Source: an uncultured Leptolyngbyaceae cyanobacterium (lineage in GTDB: Bacteria > Cyanobacteriota > Cyanobacteriia > Leptolyngbyales > Leptolyngbyaceae). Taken from it: a stretch of 64,000 nt of DNA. Positions 1 to 8,062 of the stretch are shown in pieces (position 1 is the first letter of the stretch; each line of letters begins with the position of its first letter). The notes below the pieces were generated by a model. It had not been told where the DNA came from. It saw nothing but the letters and a program-made list of their open reading frames with translations, and ran no database searches. The stretch covers positions 1-64,000 of the forward strand of contig CALIDI010000029.1 in assembly GCA_938023035.1 (NCBI GenBank), in the 5' to 3' direction. Both the position numbers and the translations under genes were made by a program.

Positions 1-617
1 CAGACATTAAATTATCAAGTGCCCGCAGCAGTGCATTTCAGTAAGTGAGGTGATTAAAATGAATTAAATCAAACAGAAGAAGGACAAATGAACTAAATAG
101 GGATTCTATCTTAAAGTTTTATAAGAACTGTCTAGACAATGAGGTGCACCTTAAAGAGCTTACTGCAGCGCGGTCACTGGACACAGACCAGCGCCGGCAA
201 GTTGTGCTAATCAGGTGGATTAAGCAGATGTAGGGTGCATTTGGCTGCCTGGCAAGGAAGCAGCCGTGACCAGTTGGTAGGTAATTAGGATCGACGTTTT
301 CATTACGCTATGACCGTAATTTATCCGGTGGTAGCTCAGTTTTCGAGATAAAGGAAAAGTACTTTTGCCGGTAATACCAACTGCTATTCTTTTCGCTTCT
401 AAAAGCACTGGTGTTTTTCTGGAAATTTGCTTGGTGCCCGTGTATAGATTCAGTAACCGATGAAGGCAAATGTTTGTTGAACCTTCAAAATCTAGAGGTT
501 AGTTCAATCCAAGCATTCAGTCTTCTCAAGGGTTGGTTGATCAATCAGCTCTTGTTTTGGAGTGTCTCTAGTTTTCTCAATTTCACCTTTTTTCTTTCGA
601 TCCTTGAGGTAACTCTT
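1..617. other. Intergenic region without supported gene
   Basis: No convincing gene is visible here. Short open frames on both strands have no recognisable domain, no convincing ribosome site and no continuity. The first 130 bases are AT-rich compared with the rest of the window. The 3' part is the upstream region of the small secreted protein that starts at 618. The window edge may cut a gene whose tail lies to the left, but no reading frame entering from position 1 extends far enough to support that. Confidence 0.5.
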
Positions 618-1037
618 ATGAAACGTGTTGTAACACTTGCTCTCTGTGCTATTAGCGTTTTGGGATTTACTACCGCTGCCTCTGCGGAAACCTTCACGGT
701 CGAATGCACCTCTACTAGCCAACTTTGCAACCGGACAGCGACACTAAACTTTAACTCGGACGGGCCATGGATAGAGTATGCCGTTACGCTTAAGGCCCCA
801 CGAACCCACTGTTCAGCCGTGAGATACCTGGTTTATTCCAATGATGGCAACCGCCGCTTGTTGGGTCGCACTACTTTTTTGAATGCAGGGGAATCTAGTT
901 ATGTTTTCTTGGGCAGTAACTATGCCCGTGGTTCCCAAAGTGTCCTGATTGGAGCAGAAGGCTGGTTTGGGGGTTGTAATACTGGGCGCCTACATTCCTG
1001 GGGAGTAGATGCTCGCGTATACCCCGTACCGCGTTAG
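618..1037 (+). CDS. Small secreted protein, unknown function
   Basis: 139 residues. I start at the ATG at 618, not at an upstream in-frame ATG at 411, because 618 is followed by a textbook signal peptide (Lys-Arg start, hydrophobic core, AASA-E cleavage around residue 22) and has a GAGGT ribosome site just upstream. The mature part of about 117 residues has four cysteines (in TVEC, QLCN, THCS and GGCN), so two disulfides are possible in the periplasm or outside the cell. It is rich in Ser, Thr, Gly and aromatic residues, as in beta-sandwich exported proteins. I recognise no family. No neighbour is close enough to form an operon. Confidence 0.7.
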   Translation: MKRVVTLALCAISVLGFTTAASAETFTVECTSTSQLCNRTATLNFNSDGPWIEYAVTLKAPRTHCSAVRYLVYSNDGNRRLLGRTTFLNAGESSYVFLGSNYARGSQSVLIGAEGWFGGCNTGRLHSWGVDARVYPVPR

Positions 1038-1220
1038 GAACATCGCGTGATTGAGGTGTGACTGATGGCGGGAGTTGAGGGGGTAAGGTTTTGGTCTGCA
1101 CTGATTGGGCGATCGCACCAACTAGCGCTCAAACCACAGGCGTTACAGTCACCAATGAACTGCCCCCTCGCCCCTGACAATCCTCTATCAGTCACCAGCG
1201 AATCAACTCACATATGATCG

Positions 1221-1973
1221 ATGAATCTTAAAGCCATCAAACAACAATTTCCAGAGTCAGCCAGCGAAATCGAAGCTCTTGAAAACTTGGGGTTTACAAC
1301 TCGCCAACCTAGTTGGATCAATAATCTCGACTTAGACAAGGCAATGACCGCTTGTTGGTTACTTAGAAAGATAGGGGACGATCAAGATGCAGATGTGCTC
1401 GTCAATCTGTTAGCAGGTCAACGCAGCGAATTATGGATGCAGGCAGCGGCATCCCTGAGTTCGATCATGACTCAGAGGCATTTAAGCTCCCTGCTCTCGA
1501 TTCTTGAAACCAGTTCCGATCCAGCACAGCGAGAAAGTGTTGTGTATGCTCTTTCTTTTCAACTAGACAGCCAAATCACCTCGCACGTAATTCGGGTATT
1601 GACTGACATTGCAACTAATCGGGTTGAGGCCCCCTCTGTTCGCGCCCAAGCCTTGGAGGGACTTGGGAATCAACTTTCGCAGGAGTTGTTTTCTCAGGAG
1701 TTGTCAGCTTCGTCATCTCAATATCAGGAAACAGTGAGCGCGATTCTGCAAGCACTAGACGATTCGGAAACGGTCATTAGGTTTTGGGCCTGCTTTGCGG
1801 TAGGTCGGCTCAAAATCGAGGAAGCCTTGCCAAAACTTCAACTCCTTGCTCAGAGCGACAAGACCCATGTGGAAGGGTGGTGGCCTGTGAGTGAGGAAGC
1901 TGAGGATGCCATCACTTTAATAAATAGAGGAGAACCCCCTCTGCGTCAACCCTGCAAATCGCTTGCGACCTGA
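1221..1973 (+). CDS. HEAT-repeat domain protein
   Basis: 250 residues, all-helical by composition. Repeated blocks of about 30 residues have the HEAT/PBS-lyase-like pattern of a hydrophobic helix, then D/E-x-x-x-R and A-x-x-A-L (examples: an Arg-Glu-Ser-Val-Val-Tyr-Ala-Leu helix near residue 110, a Val-Arg-Ala-Gln-Ala-Leu helix near 143, and a Val-Ile-Arg-Phe-Trp-Ala helix near 190). HEAT proteins are scaffolds for protein binding. In cyanobacteria some relatives are phycobilin lyases, but nothing here points to that activity. No signal peptide is seen, so it should be cytosolic. The 118-codon gene that follows begins 67 bp downstream on the same strand, so the two may be cotranscribed. Confidence 0.7.
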   Translation: MNLKAIKQQFPESASEIEALENLGFTTRQPSWINNLDLDKAMTACWLLRKIGDDQDADVLVNLLAGQRSELWMQAAASLSSIMTQRHLSSLLSILETSSDPAQRESVVYALSFQLDSQITSHVIRVLTDIATNRVEAPSVRAQALEGLGNQLSQELFSQELSASSSQYQETVSAILQALDDSETVIRFWACFAVGRLKIEEALPKLQLLAQSDKTHVEGWWPVSEEAEDAITLINRGEPPLRQPCKSLAT

Positions 1974-2040
1974 CAAGGCCCGTACCCATCGGCTGCCGCA
2001 CGTTGCTCAATTTCCATAGAGGACACAGTGGAGGATAAAT

Positions 2041-2397
2041 ATGATTGCCAAGTTCACAACTGACGAAGCCTATTACGCTAGTTTCCCTAGCCCACCAGAG
2101 AGGCTGACCATTGAATGGGACACCGAGGCAGGAAAGCCCATCCACCTAGAATGGGTGCATGGCTCCGCAGTTTTGTTCCTTTACCCTAACACTCCTGGCT
2201 GCATTATGAGGGAAACACCGGATATTAACTACTATGACGTTAATCTGCGGATGACCACAGCTGGCTACGAAGAAACTGCCTATAGCCTCAAGGGCAAACT
2301 CACCGTGGACGCTCACCGTCCTTCGGGGGCTACATTCGCTGGGATTTACGAAGGCACTGGCACAGCTTGGTTTGTGGCGGACACAGATGCCTCTTAA
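2041..2397 (+). CDS. Uncharacterised 118-residue protein
   Basis: Begins with ATG and has an AGGA-type ribosome site about ten bases upstream (GGAGGATAA). 118 residues, acidic, no signal peptide and no membrane segment. It is rich in Tyr, Trp and Thr with alternating hydrophobic residues, which suggests a small beta-rich fold. I recognise no family. It lies 67 bp after a HEAT-repeat gene on the same strand. The pairing of a scaffold protein with a small acidic partner is seen, but any functional link is inference. A toxin-immunity type role was considered and is not supported by any motif. Confidence 0.6.
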   Translation: MIAKFTTDEAYYASFPSPPERLTIEWDTEAGKPIHLEWVHGSAVLFLYPNTPGCIMRETPDINYYDVNLRMTTAGYEETAYSLKGKLTVDAHRPSGATFAGIYEGTGTAWFVADTDAS

Positions 2398-2620
2398 CTA
2401 ATCCAAAACTAAGCCAAACGGGTCATTGCAGTTGCCCTAATTTATGTTAACTAGCTCCGCACAGAGACCTTATACTCGTCCTTCAAATTGTCTGGGTCGA
2501 ACAAATATAAAGAATCGATAAAGAATCGGGAACTTTAGAACGAGGTCTGAAGACTGCTATGGGAGCATGAGTGCAACTGGCGCCCGTTTCCTTAGAGCGT
2601 TCTACGATGGTAGCGTAGCC

Positions 2621-2902
2621 ATGTCAAAGCGAAAGATTGGTCTATCAGTTTTAATCTTGTTAGGTTGCCTGATATCAGCGATCGACTTAGTCGGCAGCCA
2701 TACGGTTCTTGCTAAGAGTACACCGTTAAAAGGTCGGGGCTGCCCAACTCGTTTTTCAGCCCGCTTATGGCGAACCGTGCGAATCGAGGACAAAACAGTG
2801 AAGCTCCAACCAGGTACAATGACGCAAGTCGGTAAGCTCTATTCGGGTTCTGCCTCCTGTCAAAATTTTAAGCAGCGAAAAGATAATCCGAAACCGCTTT
2901 GA
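2621..2902 (+). CDS. Small exported protein, unknown function
   Basis: 93 residues from the ATG at 2621. I prefer this to an in-frame ATG at 2567 because residues 2-30 form a signal peptide (SKRK, then a hydrophobic stretch, ending near VLAKST). The mature part is short and basic, with two cysteines (GRGCP and SASCQ) that could form one disulfide. No recognised domain. Similar small basic exported proteins are common in cyanobacteria and mostly undescribed. Confidence 0.55.
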   Translation: MSKRKIGLSVLILLGCLISAIDLVGSHTVLAKSTPLKGRGCPTRFSARLWRTVRIEDKTVKLQPGTMTQVGKLYSGSASCQNFKQRKDNPKPL

Positions 2903-2947
2903 ACTACAATCTAGGGGTGTAGTGATTGCGAGATTCCTATTGATATC

Positions 2948-3160
2948 ATGGGTGAGTCAAAGCGTCGAAAGGAGCAACTGGGCGAAAAGTACGGTAAAGA
3001 GCCACCGATTTTTCCCTGGTTGCCCATAACCAAAACTCAAGCAAATCAGTTTGTGCAGTGGACGACACGGGGAGCTTGGGGGGGTATTGTCTTATTAATT
3101 ATTTTTTGGCTAGTGGTACGCTTTGTGGGGCCAGCCTTTGGCTGGTGGCAGGTTAACTAA
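2948..3160 (+). CDS. DUF2839 family membrane protein
   Basis: 70 residues. The N-terminus MGESKRRKEQLGEKYG, the central FPWLPITKTQANQF block and the C-terminal single membrane span with FVGPAFGWW are the hallmarks of the DUF2839 family, a short protein found in cyanobacteria and plastid lineages. The span covers about residues 45-63, so the protein should sit in the thylakoid or plasma membrane with a basic cytosolic N-terminus. Function unknown. Length fits the family. No linked neighbour. Confidence 0.85.
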   Translation: MGESKRRKEQLGEKYGKEPPIFPWLPITKTQANQFVQWTTRGAWGGIVLLIIFWLVVRFVGPAFGWWQVN

Positions 3161-3446
3161 CGCCGTAAGGCACAGGGGTTAGGATGAATCCCAGAATGGG
3201 CAGGGGCTTCTACCCTCGTAAGTAGGCATGTGATTTCTGGCTTCGGCCTGACTTGACTGATGATGATGTGGTTGACTCATTGTTCTTTTTCCTTGCTTCT
3301 AGATTCCTTTATTTCTCAACTCTTTCTACCACATAGAGGAAATGGATTTAAGCCAGTCTTCTAAGCCAAAAGCTTTGCTTCTGCTGGCGCAGCTCTCAAG
3401 GAGGGGTCTACCCCTTTGCCCCTTACAAAACTTCCGTTTTGCTGTC

Positions 3447-3857
3447 TTAGTGATGATGGGCTATTTCTGAATCCCAGTAAGAAGCTTCAATCTTATGGCC
3501 ATCGAGATCCCGAATAAAGCAACCATAATAAGCTTCACTGTAATCCGGTCGTTTGCCAGGAGCACCTTCATCTTTGCCCCCAGCAGCTAAAGCGGCTGCA
3601 TAGAAAGCGTGAACTGCTGCTTTCGTAGAGGCAATAAAAGCGATGTGAGTTCTATGCCCTACGGAGGCGGCTTGACCATCAAAGGGAGCCTGTACCCAAA
3701 ATTCTGGATATTGTTTGCCATAGGCAACGGCATTGGGGTAAGACATTAAGCGTTGACAGCCCAAAGTTGGTAGAACGTGATCGTAAAAAGCCACTGCCTG
3801 CTCAAAGTTGTTCGTTCCGAGTGAGATGTGGGAAAGAATACTGGGGTTATTTTCCAT
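3447..3857 (-). CDS. VOC (glyoxalase/bleomycin-resistance fold) family protein
   Basis: 136 residues from the ATG at 3857. An upstream in-frame start at 3953 would add a low-complexity basic leader without homology to the fold. The chain reads as one vicinal-oxygen-chelate domain: an ISLGTNNFEQAVAFYDHVL opening strand-helix, a central HRTHIAFIAS metal-site strand, and a C-terminal CFIRDLDGHKIEASYWD strand that provides the last ligand region (Glu). Such proteins bind a divalent metal and act on small molecules (glyoxalases, dioxygenases, antibiotic-binding proteins). The substrate cannot be told from sequence. It is divergent to clpB. Confidence 0.8.
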   Translation of the reverse strand: MENNPSILSHISLGTNNFEQAVAFYDHVLPTLGCQRLMSYPNAVAYGKQYPEFWVQAPFDGQAASVGHRTHIAFIASTKAAVHAFYAAALAAGGKDEGAPGKRPDYSEAYYGCFIRDLDGHKIEASYWDSEIAHHH

Positions 3858-4184
3858 TGCTTCTGACCTCTGCGTGACTGCATGAACAGGTTTAGGAGAA
3901 GAGCGAGTCCTAGTAAGGTGCAAACCCTTGCGGGTTGATTTCTCGCTTTTCAAAGCGGAATGCTCGTTGGAGCTTGCTCTAGGGGTCTTGGCTCTGGATT
4001 TTTATCATTGAAATAGTACTAATTTACTAATTCTGGTTGCTGTTAGGGTTCTGATGACAGGGTTCTGGTTGGTGGCGGCAATACCCCTGCGAGGGGTTGG
4101 GTAGACCGATCTCGCGGAGGACTCCGGTCTCTCTAAAATAGGGGTGAAAGAGTAAACATTCGTCTATTGCGGGGGGAACGCACA

Positions 4185-6806
4185 ATGCAACCGACTAACC
4201 CCAATCAATTTACCGAAAAGGCTTATCAGGCGATCGCCAACTCGGTGGATATTGCCCGTCAGGCACAGAGCCAATATGTTGAGTCAGAGCACCTGCTTAA
4301 GGCACTGTTAGAGCAAGATGGTTTGGCGACCAGTATTTTGCACAAGCTGGGGGTGAATGTAGCCCAGGTGCGCGATCGCGTTGATGACTTCATTCGGCGT
4401 CAGCCCAAAGTAACAGGGAGCAATGCCAACGCCTATGTAGGGCGCAGCCTTGATACCCTGCTGGATCGGGCCGAAGCGCAACGAAAGCAGTATGGTGATG
4501 AATATATTTCCGTAGAGCACATGCTTTTGGGCTATGCCGGAGATGACCGCATCGGCAAAGCTCTGTTTACAGAATTTAAGTTAACGGAAGCGGCACTAAA
4601 ACAAGCCATTCAACAGGTAAGAGGAAGTCAAAAGGTGACCGACCAAAATCCCGAAGGGAAGTACGAATCGCTGGATAAATACGGGCGCGACTTAACGGAG
4701 ATGGCCCGACAAGGCAAGCTTGACCCCGTGATTGGACGGGATGATGAAATTCGCCGTACGGTGCAGATTTTATCGCGGCGTACTAAGAACAACCCCGTGC
4801 TGATTGGGGAGCCGGGGGTAGGTAAAACGGCGATCGCCGAAGGGCTGGCCCAACGCATTATCAAAGGCGACGTGCCCGAATCACTCAAGGATCGCAAGCT
4901 GATTGCTCTAGATTTGGGGGCGCTGATTGCTGGTGCCAAATACCGGGGTGAATTTGAGGAACGACTGAAGGCGGTACTGAAGGAGGTCACAGAATCTGGT
5001 GGCAACATCATCCTATTTATTGATGAAATCCACACGGTTGTGGGAGCTGGGGCTACTCAGGGCGCCATGGATGCAGGCAACCTGCTGAAGCCAATGCTGG
5101 CCCGGGGTGAGCTGCGCTGCATCGGGGCCACAACCCTGGATGAATACCGCAAATACATTGAAAAAGATGCCGCATTGGAGCGCCGTTTCCAACAGGTGTA
5201 TGTGGATCAGCCCAGTGTTGAAGATACGATCTCGATTCTGCGGGGTTTACGAGAGCGCTACGAAGTACACCATGGGGTAAAAATTGCCGATGCGGCGCTG
5301 GTAGCGGCGGCAATGCTGTCAAATCGCTACATCTCCGATCGCTTCTTACCCGACAAAGCCATCGACCTGGTAGATGAAGCCGCGGCCAAACTCAAGATGG
5401 AAATCACCTCCAAACCTGAGGAACTGGATGAGGTAGATCGCAAGATTCTACAACTGGAGATGGAGAAACTCTCCCTCCAGAAGGAAACAGATACGGCCTC
5501 TCGCGATCGCCTGGAAAAACTCGAAAAAGAACTGGCCGATCTAAAAGAGGAGCAAAGCCGTCTCAATGCTCAATGGCAAGCCGAAAAGGATGTGATTAGC
5601 AACATCCAGAAGCTAAAGGAAGAAATTGAAGCCGTCAATGTTGAGGTACAACAGGCAGAGCGCGACTATGACCTGAACCGGGCTGCCGAGTTGAAATATG
5701 GCAAGCTGGCCAGCCTCAACCGCCAGCTACAGGAGGCCGAAGCTAAGCTAGCCCAGACCCAAACTAGTGGTCAAACCCTGCTGCGAGAAGAAGTGACCGA
5801 GGCCGATATTGCCGAAATTATCTCAAAGTGGACGGGCATCCCCATCAGTAAGCTTGTAGAGTCGGAGATGCAAAAACTCCTGCATCTCGAGCAGGAATTG
5901 CACAAACGCGTAGTTGGGCAATCTGAGGCAGTAGCTGCGGTCGCCGATGCCATTTTGCGATCGCGGGCAGGGTTAGCCGACCCAAACCGGCCCATTGCCA
6001 GCTTTATCTTTTTAGGCCCAACCGGCGTCGGTAAAACGGAACTGGCAAAAGCCTTGGCCGCTTACCTGTTTGACACCGAGGACGCCATGGTGCGCATCGA
6101 CATGTCGGAATATATGGAGAAACACGCGGTCTCTCGCCTGATTGGGGCACCTCCAGGCTATGTCGGTTACGACGAAGGCGGCCAACTGACCGAAGCGATT
6201 CGGCGGCGGCCCTATGCCGTGGTGCTGTTTGACGAAATCGAGAAAGCTCATCCCGATGTGTTTAACGTAATGTTGCAAATTCTTGATGATGGGCGTGTCA
6301 CCGATGCCCAGGGGCACACGGTCGATTTCAAGAACACCATTATCATCATGACCAGCAACATTGGTTCCCAGTTCATTCTGGATGTGGCAGGAGACGACAG
6401 CCGCTATGACGAAATGCGGGGACGGGTAATTGAGGCCATGCGATCGCAATTCCGGCCTGAGTTTCTCAACCGGGTGGATGAATTCATCATCTTCCACGGC
6501 CTGCAAAAGAGCGAACTGCGCGAAATCGTCAAACTGCAAACCCTGCGTCTGGCCAACCGACTTGTTGATCGCAAGATCACCCTCAGGCTCTCGGATGCCG
6601 CCCTCGACTTTCTTGCCGAGGTGGGTTACGACCCTGTCTATGGGGCGCGGCCACTCAAGCGGGCGATTCAGCGCGAACTAGAAACAGCGATCGCCAAGGC
6701 TATCCTACGTGGCGAAATCCACGATGGCGATACCGTCTTTGTGGATGTGGAACATGAGCGACTTTCCTTTAAGCGACTGCCTTCGGAAGTGCTCACCACC
6801 CAATAG
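4185..6806 (+). CDS. clpB: ATP-dependent chaperone ClpB
   Basis: 873 residues from the ATG at 4185, which follows a GGGGGGAA purine tract. An in-frame TTG at 4167 is the alternative. It is a protein disaggregase that works with DnaK to rescue aggregated proteins after heat stress, in the cytosol, as a hexamer. Visible in order: Clp N-domain repeats (1-145), first AAA+ module with Walker A GEPGVGKT near 208 and Walker B ILFIDE near 277, the long coiled-coil M-domain (about 400-520, rich in Glu, Lys and Leu) that separates ClpB from ClpA/ClpC, second AAA+ module with GPTGVGKT near 611, and the D2-small domain to the end. No ClpP-binding loop is expected. Cyanobacteria often carry two ClpB genes and I cannot say which this is. 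No CIRCE operator is seen upstream. Confidence 0.97.
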   Translation: MQPTNPNQFTEKAYQAIANSVDIARQAQSQYVESEHLLKALLEQDGLATSILHKLGVNVAQVRDRVDDFIRRQPKVTGSNANAYVGRSLDTLLDRAEAQRKQYGDEYISVEHMLLGYAGDDRIGKALFTEFKLTEAALKQAIQQVRGSQKVTDQNPEGKYESLDKYGRDLTEMARQGKLDPVIGRDDEIRRTVQILSRRTKNNPVLIGEPGVGKTAIAEGLAQRIIKGDVPESLKDRKLIALDLGALIAGAKYRGEFEERLKAVLKEVTESGGNIILFIDEIHTVVGAGATQGAMDAGNLLKPMLARGELRCIGATTLDEYRKYIEKDAALERRFQQVYVDQPSVEDTISILRGLRERYEVHHGVKIADAALVAAAMLSNRYISDRFLPDKAIDLVDEAAAKLKMEITSKPEELDEVDRKILQLEMEKLSLQKETDTASRDRLEKLEKELADLKEEQSRLNAQWQAEKDVISNIQKLKEEIEAVNVEVQQAERDYDLNRAAELKYGKLASLNRQLQEAEAKLAQTQTSGQTLLREEVTEADIAEIISKWTGIPISKLVESEMQKLLHLEQELHKRVVGQSEAVAAVADAILRSRAGLADPNRPIASFIFLGPTGVGKTELAKALAAYLFDTEDAMVRIDMSEYMEKHAVSRLIGAPPGYVGYDEGGQLTEAIRRRPYAVVLFDEIEKAHPDVFNVMLQILDDGRVTDAQGHTVDFKNTIIIMTSNIGSQFILDVAGDDSRYDEMRGRVIEAMRSQFRPEFLNRVDEFIIFHGLQKSELREIVKLQTLRLANRLVDRKITLRLSDAALDFLAEVGYDPVYGARPLKRAIQRELETAIAKAILRGEIHDGDTVFVDVEHERLSFKRLPSEVLTTQ

Positions 6807-6868
6807 GGCGACCGGCGTTGCTGACTTTAGGGATGAATCGCAGCACCTGGCAATCAAATCACACGCTG

Positions 6869-6900
6869 AACCTGGGGTATTCTGCGGAGTGCCCCGGGTT
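6869..6900 (+). terminator. Possible hairpin downstream of clpB
   Basis: Arms AACCTGGGG (6869-6877) and CCCCGGGTT (6892-6900) pair over nine positions with one G-U, leaving a 14-base loop. It lies 63 bp after the clpB stop. It is followed by TTCAG and not by a run of T, so it is a weak terminator candidate and could simply be a stabilising 3' hairpin. Confidence 0.3.
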
Positions 6901-7433
6901 TTCAGCATCGCCCCGCTCTCACTAGGGCAACCCCTCGCGATTGGCAGGCCAGATTGTGAGGAACGGGCCCCTGTTGGAGGGTAGACGTGTTTGGATTTTG
7001 GGCGTCTGGTGAGCTTGTCAAATAATGAGGACGGCCAGCAGCTACAGCCTCGAATCCAAACGCTGAGCTTCTCATTTTGACTCGGCGACACAACCACTAC
7101 TATATTCTGTGCCAGAAGCTGCATAAGTTTTCGTCTGGCGGATCGGCATTGGTCTGAAGCGCACCAATCGCCGACACAAGCAGCCCCGTGACAGCGGCTA
7201 CATCACGAGTTTTCCCATAGGCCTCAACTTCATGCTGCCTGGTTTCCATAGTGCTAAACGAAGGGGAAGATCCGCAATTCCGTGATTCAGTTTGATACCA
7301 CATCCTGCCATGCACTGGCGATGATTACGCTCAATCAAGCCTCCCCTTTATTGTTTGATTTATGCTATTTAGGGTGTCTAGCAGTGTAACCTGGGCAGCC
7401 AGGATTCTAGCTGATGCATCAATATTTTTAGAG
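6901..7433. other. Intergenic region before rimM
   Basis: About 530 bp with no supported gene. A minus-strand open frame of about 49 codons (7100-7249) begins METRQHEVEAYG, but it has no ribosome site and no recognisable family, so it is not called. A stretch around 6988-7070 (TTTTGG... then GGTGAGCTTGTC) loosely resembles 18529-18610 downstream of the site-2 protease gene, a hint of another old interspersed repeat. Confidence 0.35.
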
Positions 7434-7442
7434 GTGAGGCTA

Positions 7443-7988
7443 TTGCTAACAGGTTATCTCCAAGTCGGTCGAATTGTTGCGGCTCAGGGTATTAAGGGAG
7501 AAGTAAGGGTTTACCCAGAGTCCGACTTTCCGGAGCGTTTTTTAGAACCGGGAACGCGCTGGATTTTGCCGCCAGGCGCAACTGAACCTCAGCCGATGGA
7601 GTTAGTCAAGGGGCGTTTTTTGGGAGGTAAGGGTCTCTATGTGATGCAGTTCGCGGAGATTCGCGATCGCACCCAGGCAGAGGCCTGCCGCAATGCCGAA
7701 ATTTTAGTGCCAGAGAGCGATCGCCCCGCTTTAGAAGATGGTGAATTTCATGTAGGAGATTTGCTAGGGCTGCCGGTTTACGATCAGGCAACACAAGCCC
7801 TGATTGGCACAGTTAAGCGCGTTGTGCCTGCTGGCAATGATTTACTAGAAATTGAGCCGGTATCTGCCCCCGATAGCCCAACACCAAAGCCCCTGCTGGT
7901 ACCCTTTGTGATGGCGATCGTACCCGTGGTTGATCTGGCCCAGCGCCGCATTGAGATTACACCCCCCGAGGGCTTGCTAGACCTCTAG
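7443..7988 (+). CDS. rimM: Ribosome maturation factor RimM
   Basis: About 181 residues. The homology begins at LTGYLQVGRIVAAQGIKG. I chose the TTG at 7443 because GAGGTG (7431-7436) is a good ribosome site at the right distance. A GTG at 7434 and an ATG at 7362 are in frame but would overlap or ignore that site. RimM binds ribosomal protein S19 and assists maturation of the 30S head. The N-terminal RimM barrel contains the diagnostic GIKGEVRVYPESDFPERF block and the C-terminal PRC-type barrel ends with LVPFVMAIVPVVDLAQRRI and an IEITPPEGLL tail, both normal for the family. It stands alone here and is not in the rpsP-trmD operon seen in many bacteria. Confidence 0.93.
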   Translation: MLTGYLQVGRIVAAQGIKGEVRVYPESDFPERFLEPGTRWILPPGATEPQPMELVKGRFLGGKGLYVMQFAEIRDRTQAEACRNAEILVPESDRPALEDGEFHVGDLLGLPVYDQATQALIGTVKRVVPAGNDLLEIEPVSAPDSPTPKPLLVPFVMAIVPVVDLAQRRIEITPPEGLLDL

Positions 7989-8062
7989 CTCTGCTTAGGA
8001 AGATCGTTTTGTTTTGCGATCCTCGACCTGTATCATGTACTCCCCTATCTAGTCGCCTAGCT

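Noticed and set aside
4019-4184. CIRCE-type heat-shock operator before clpB
   Set aside because: No TTAGCACTC and GAGTGCTAA arms were found; only a short CCCC/GGGG hairpin is present.
6012-6539. 175-codon open frame antisense to clpB
   Set aside because: It mirrors the coding strand of a certain ClpB gene, has no family and no ribosome site.
7100-7249. Minus-strand 49-codon frame METRQHEVEAYG
   Set aside because: Plausible composition but no ribosome site, no recognised family, and short; not enough to call.
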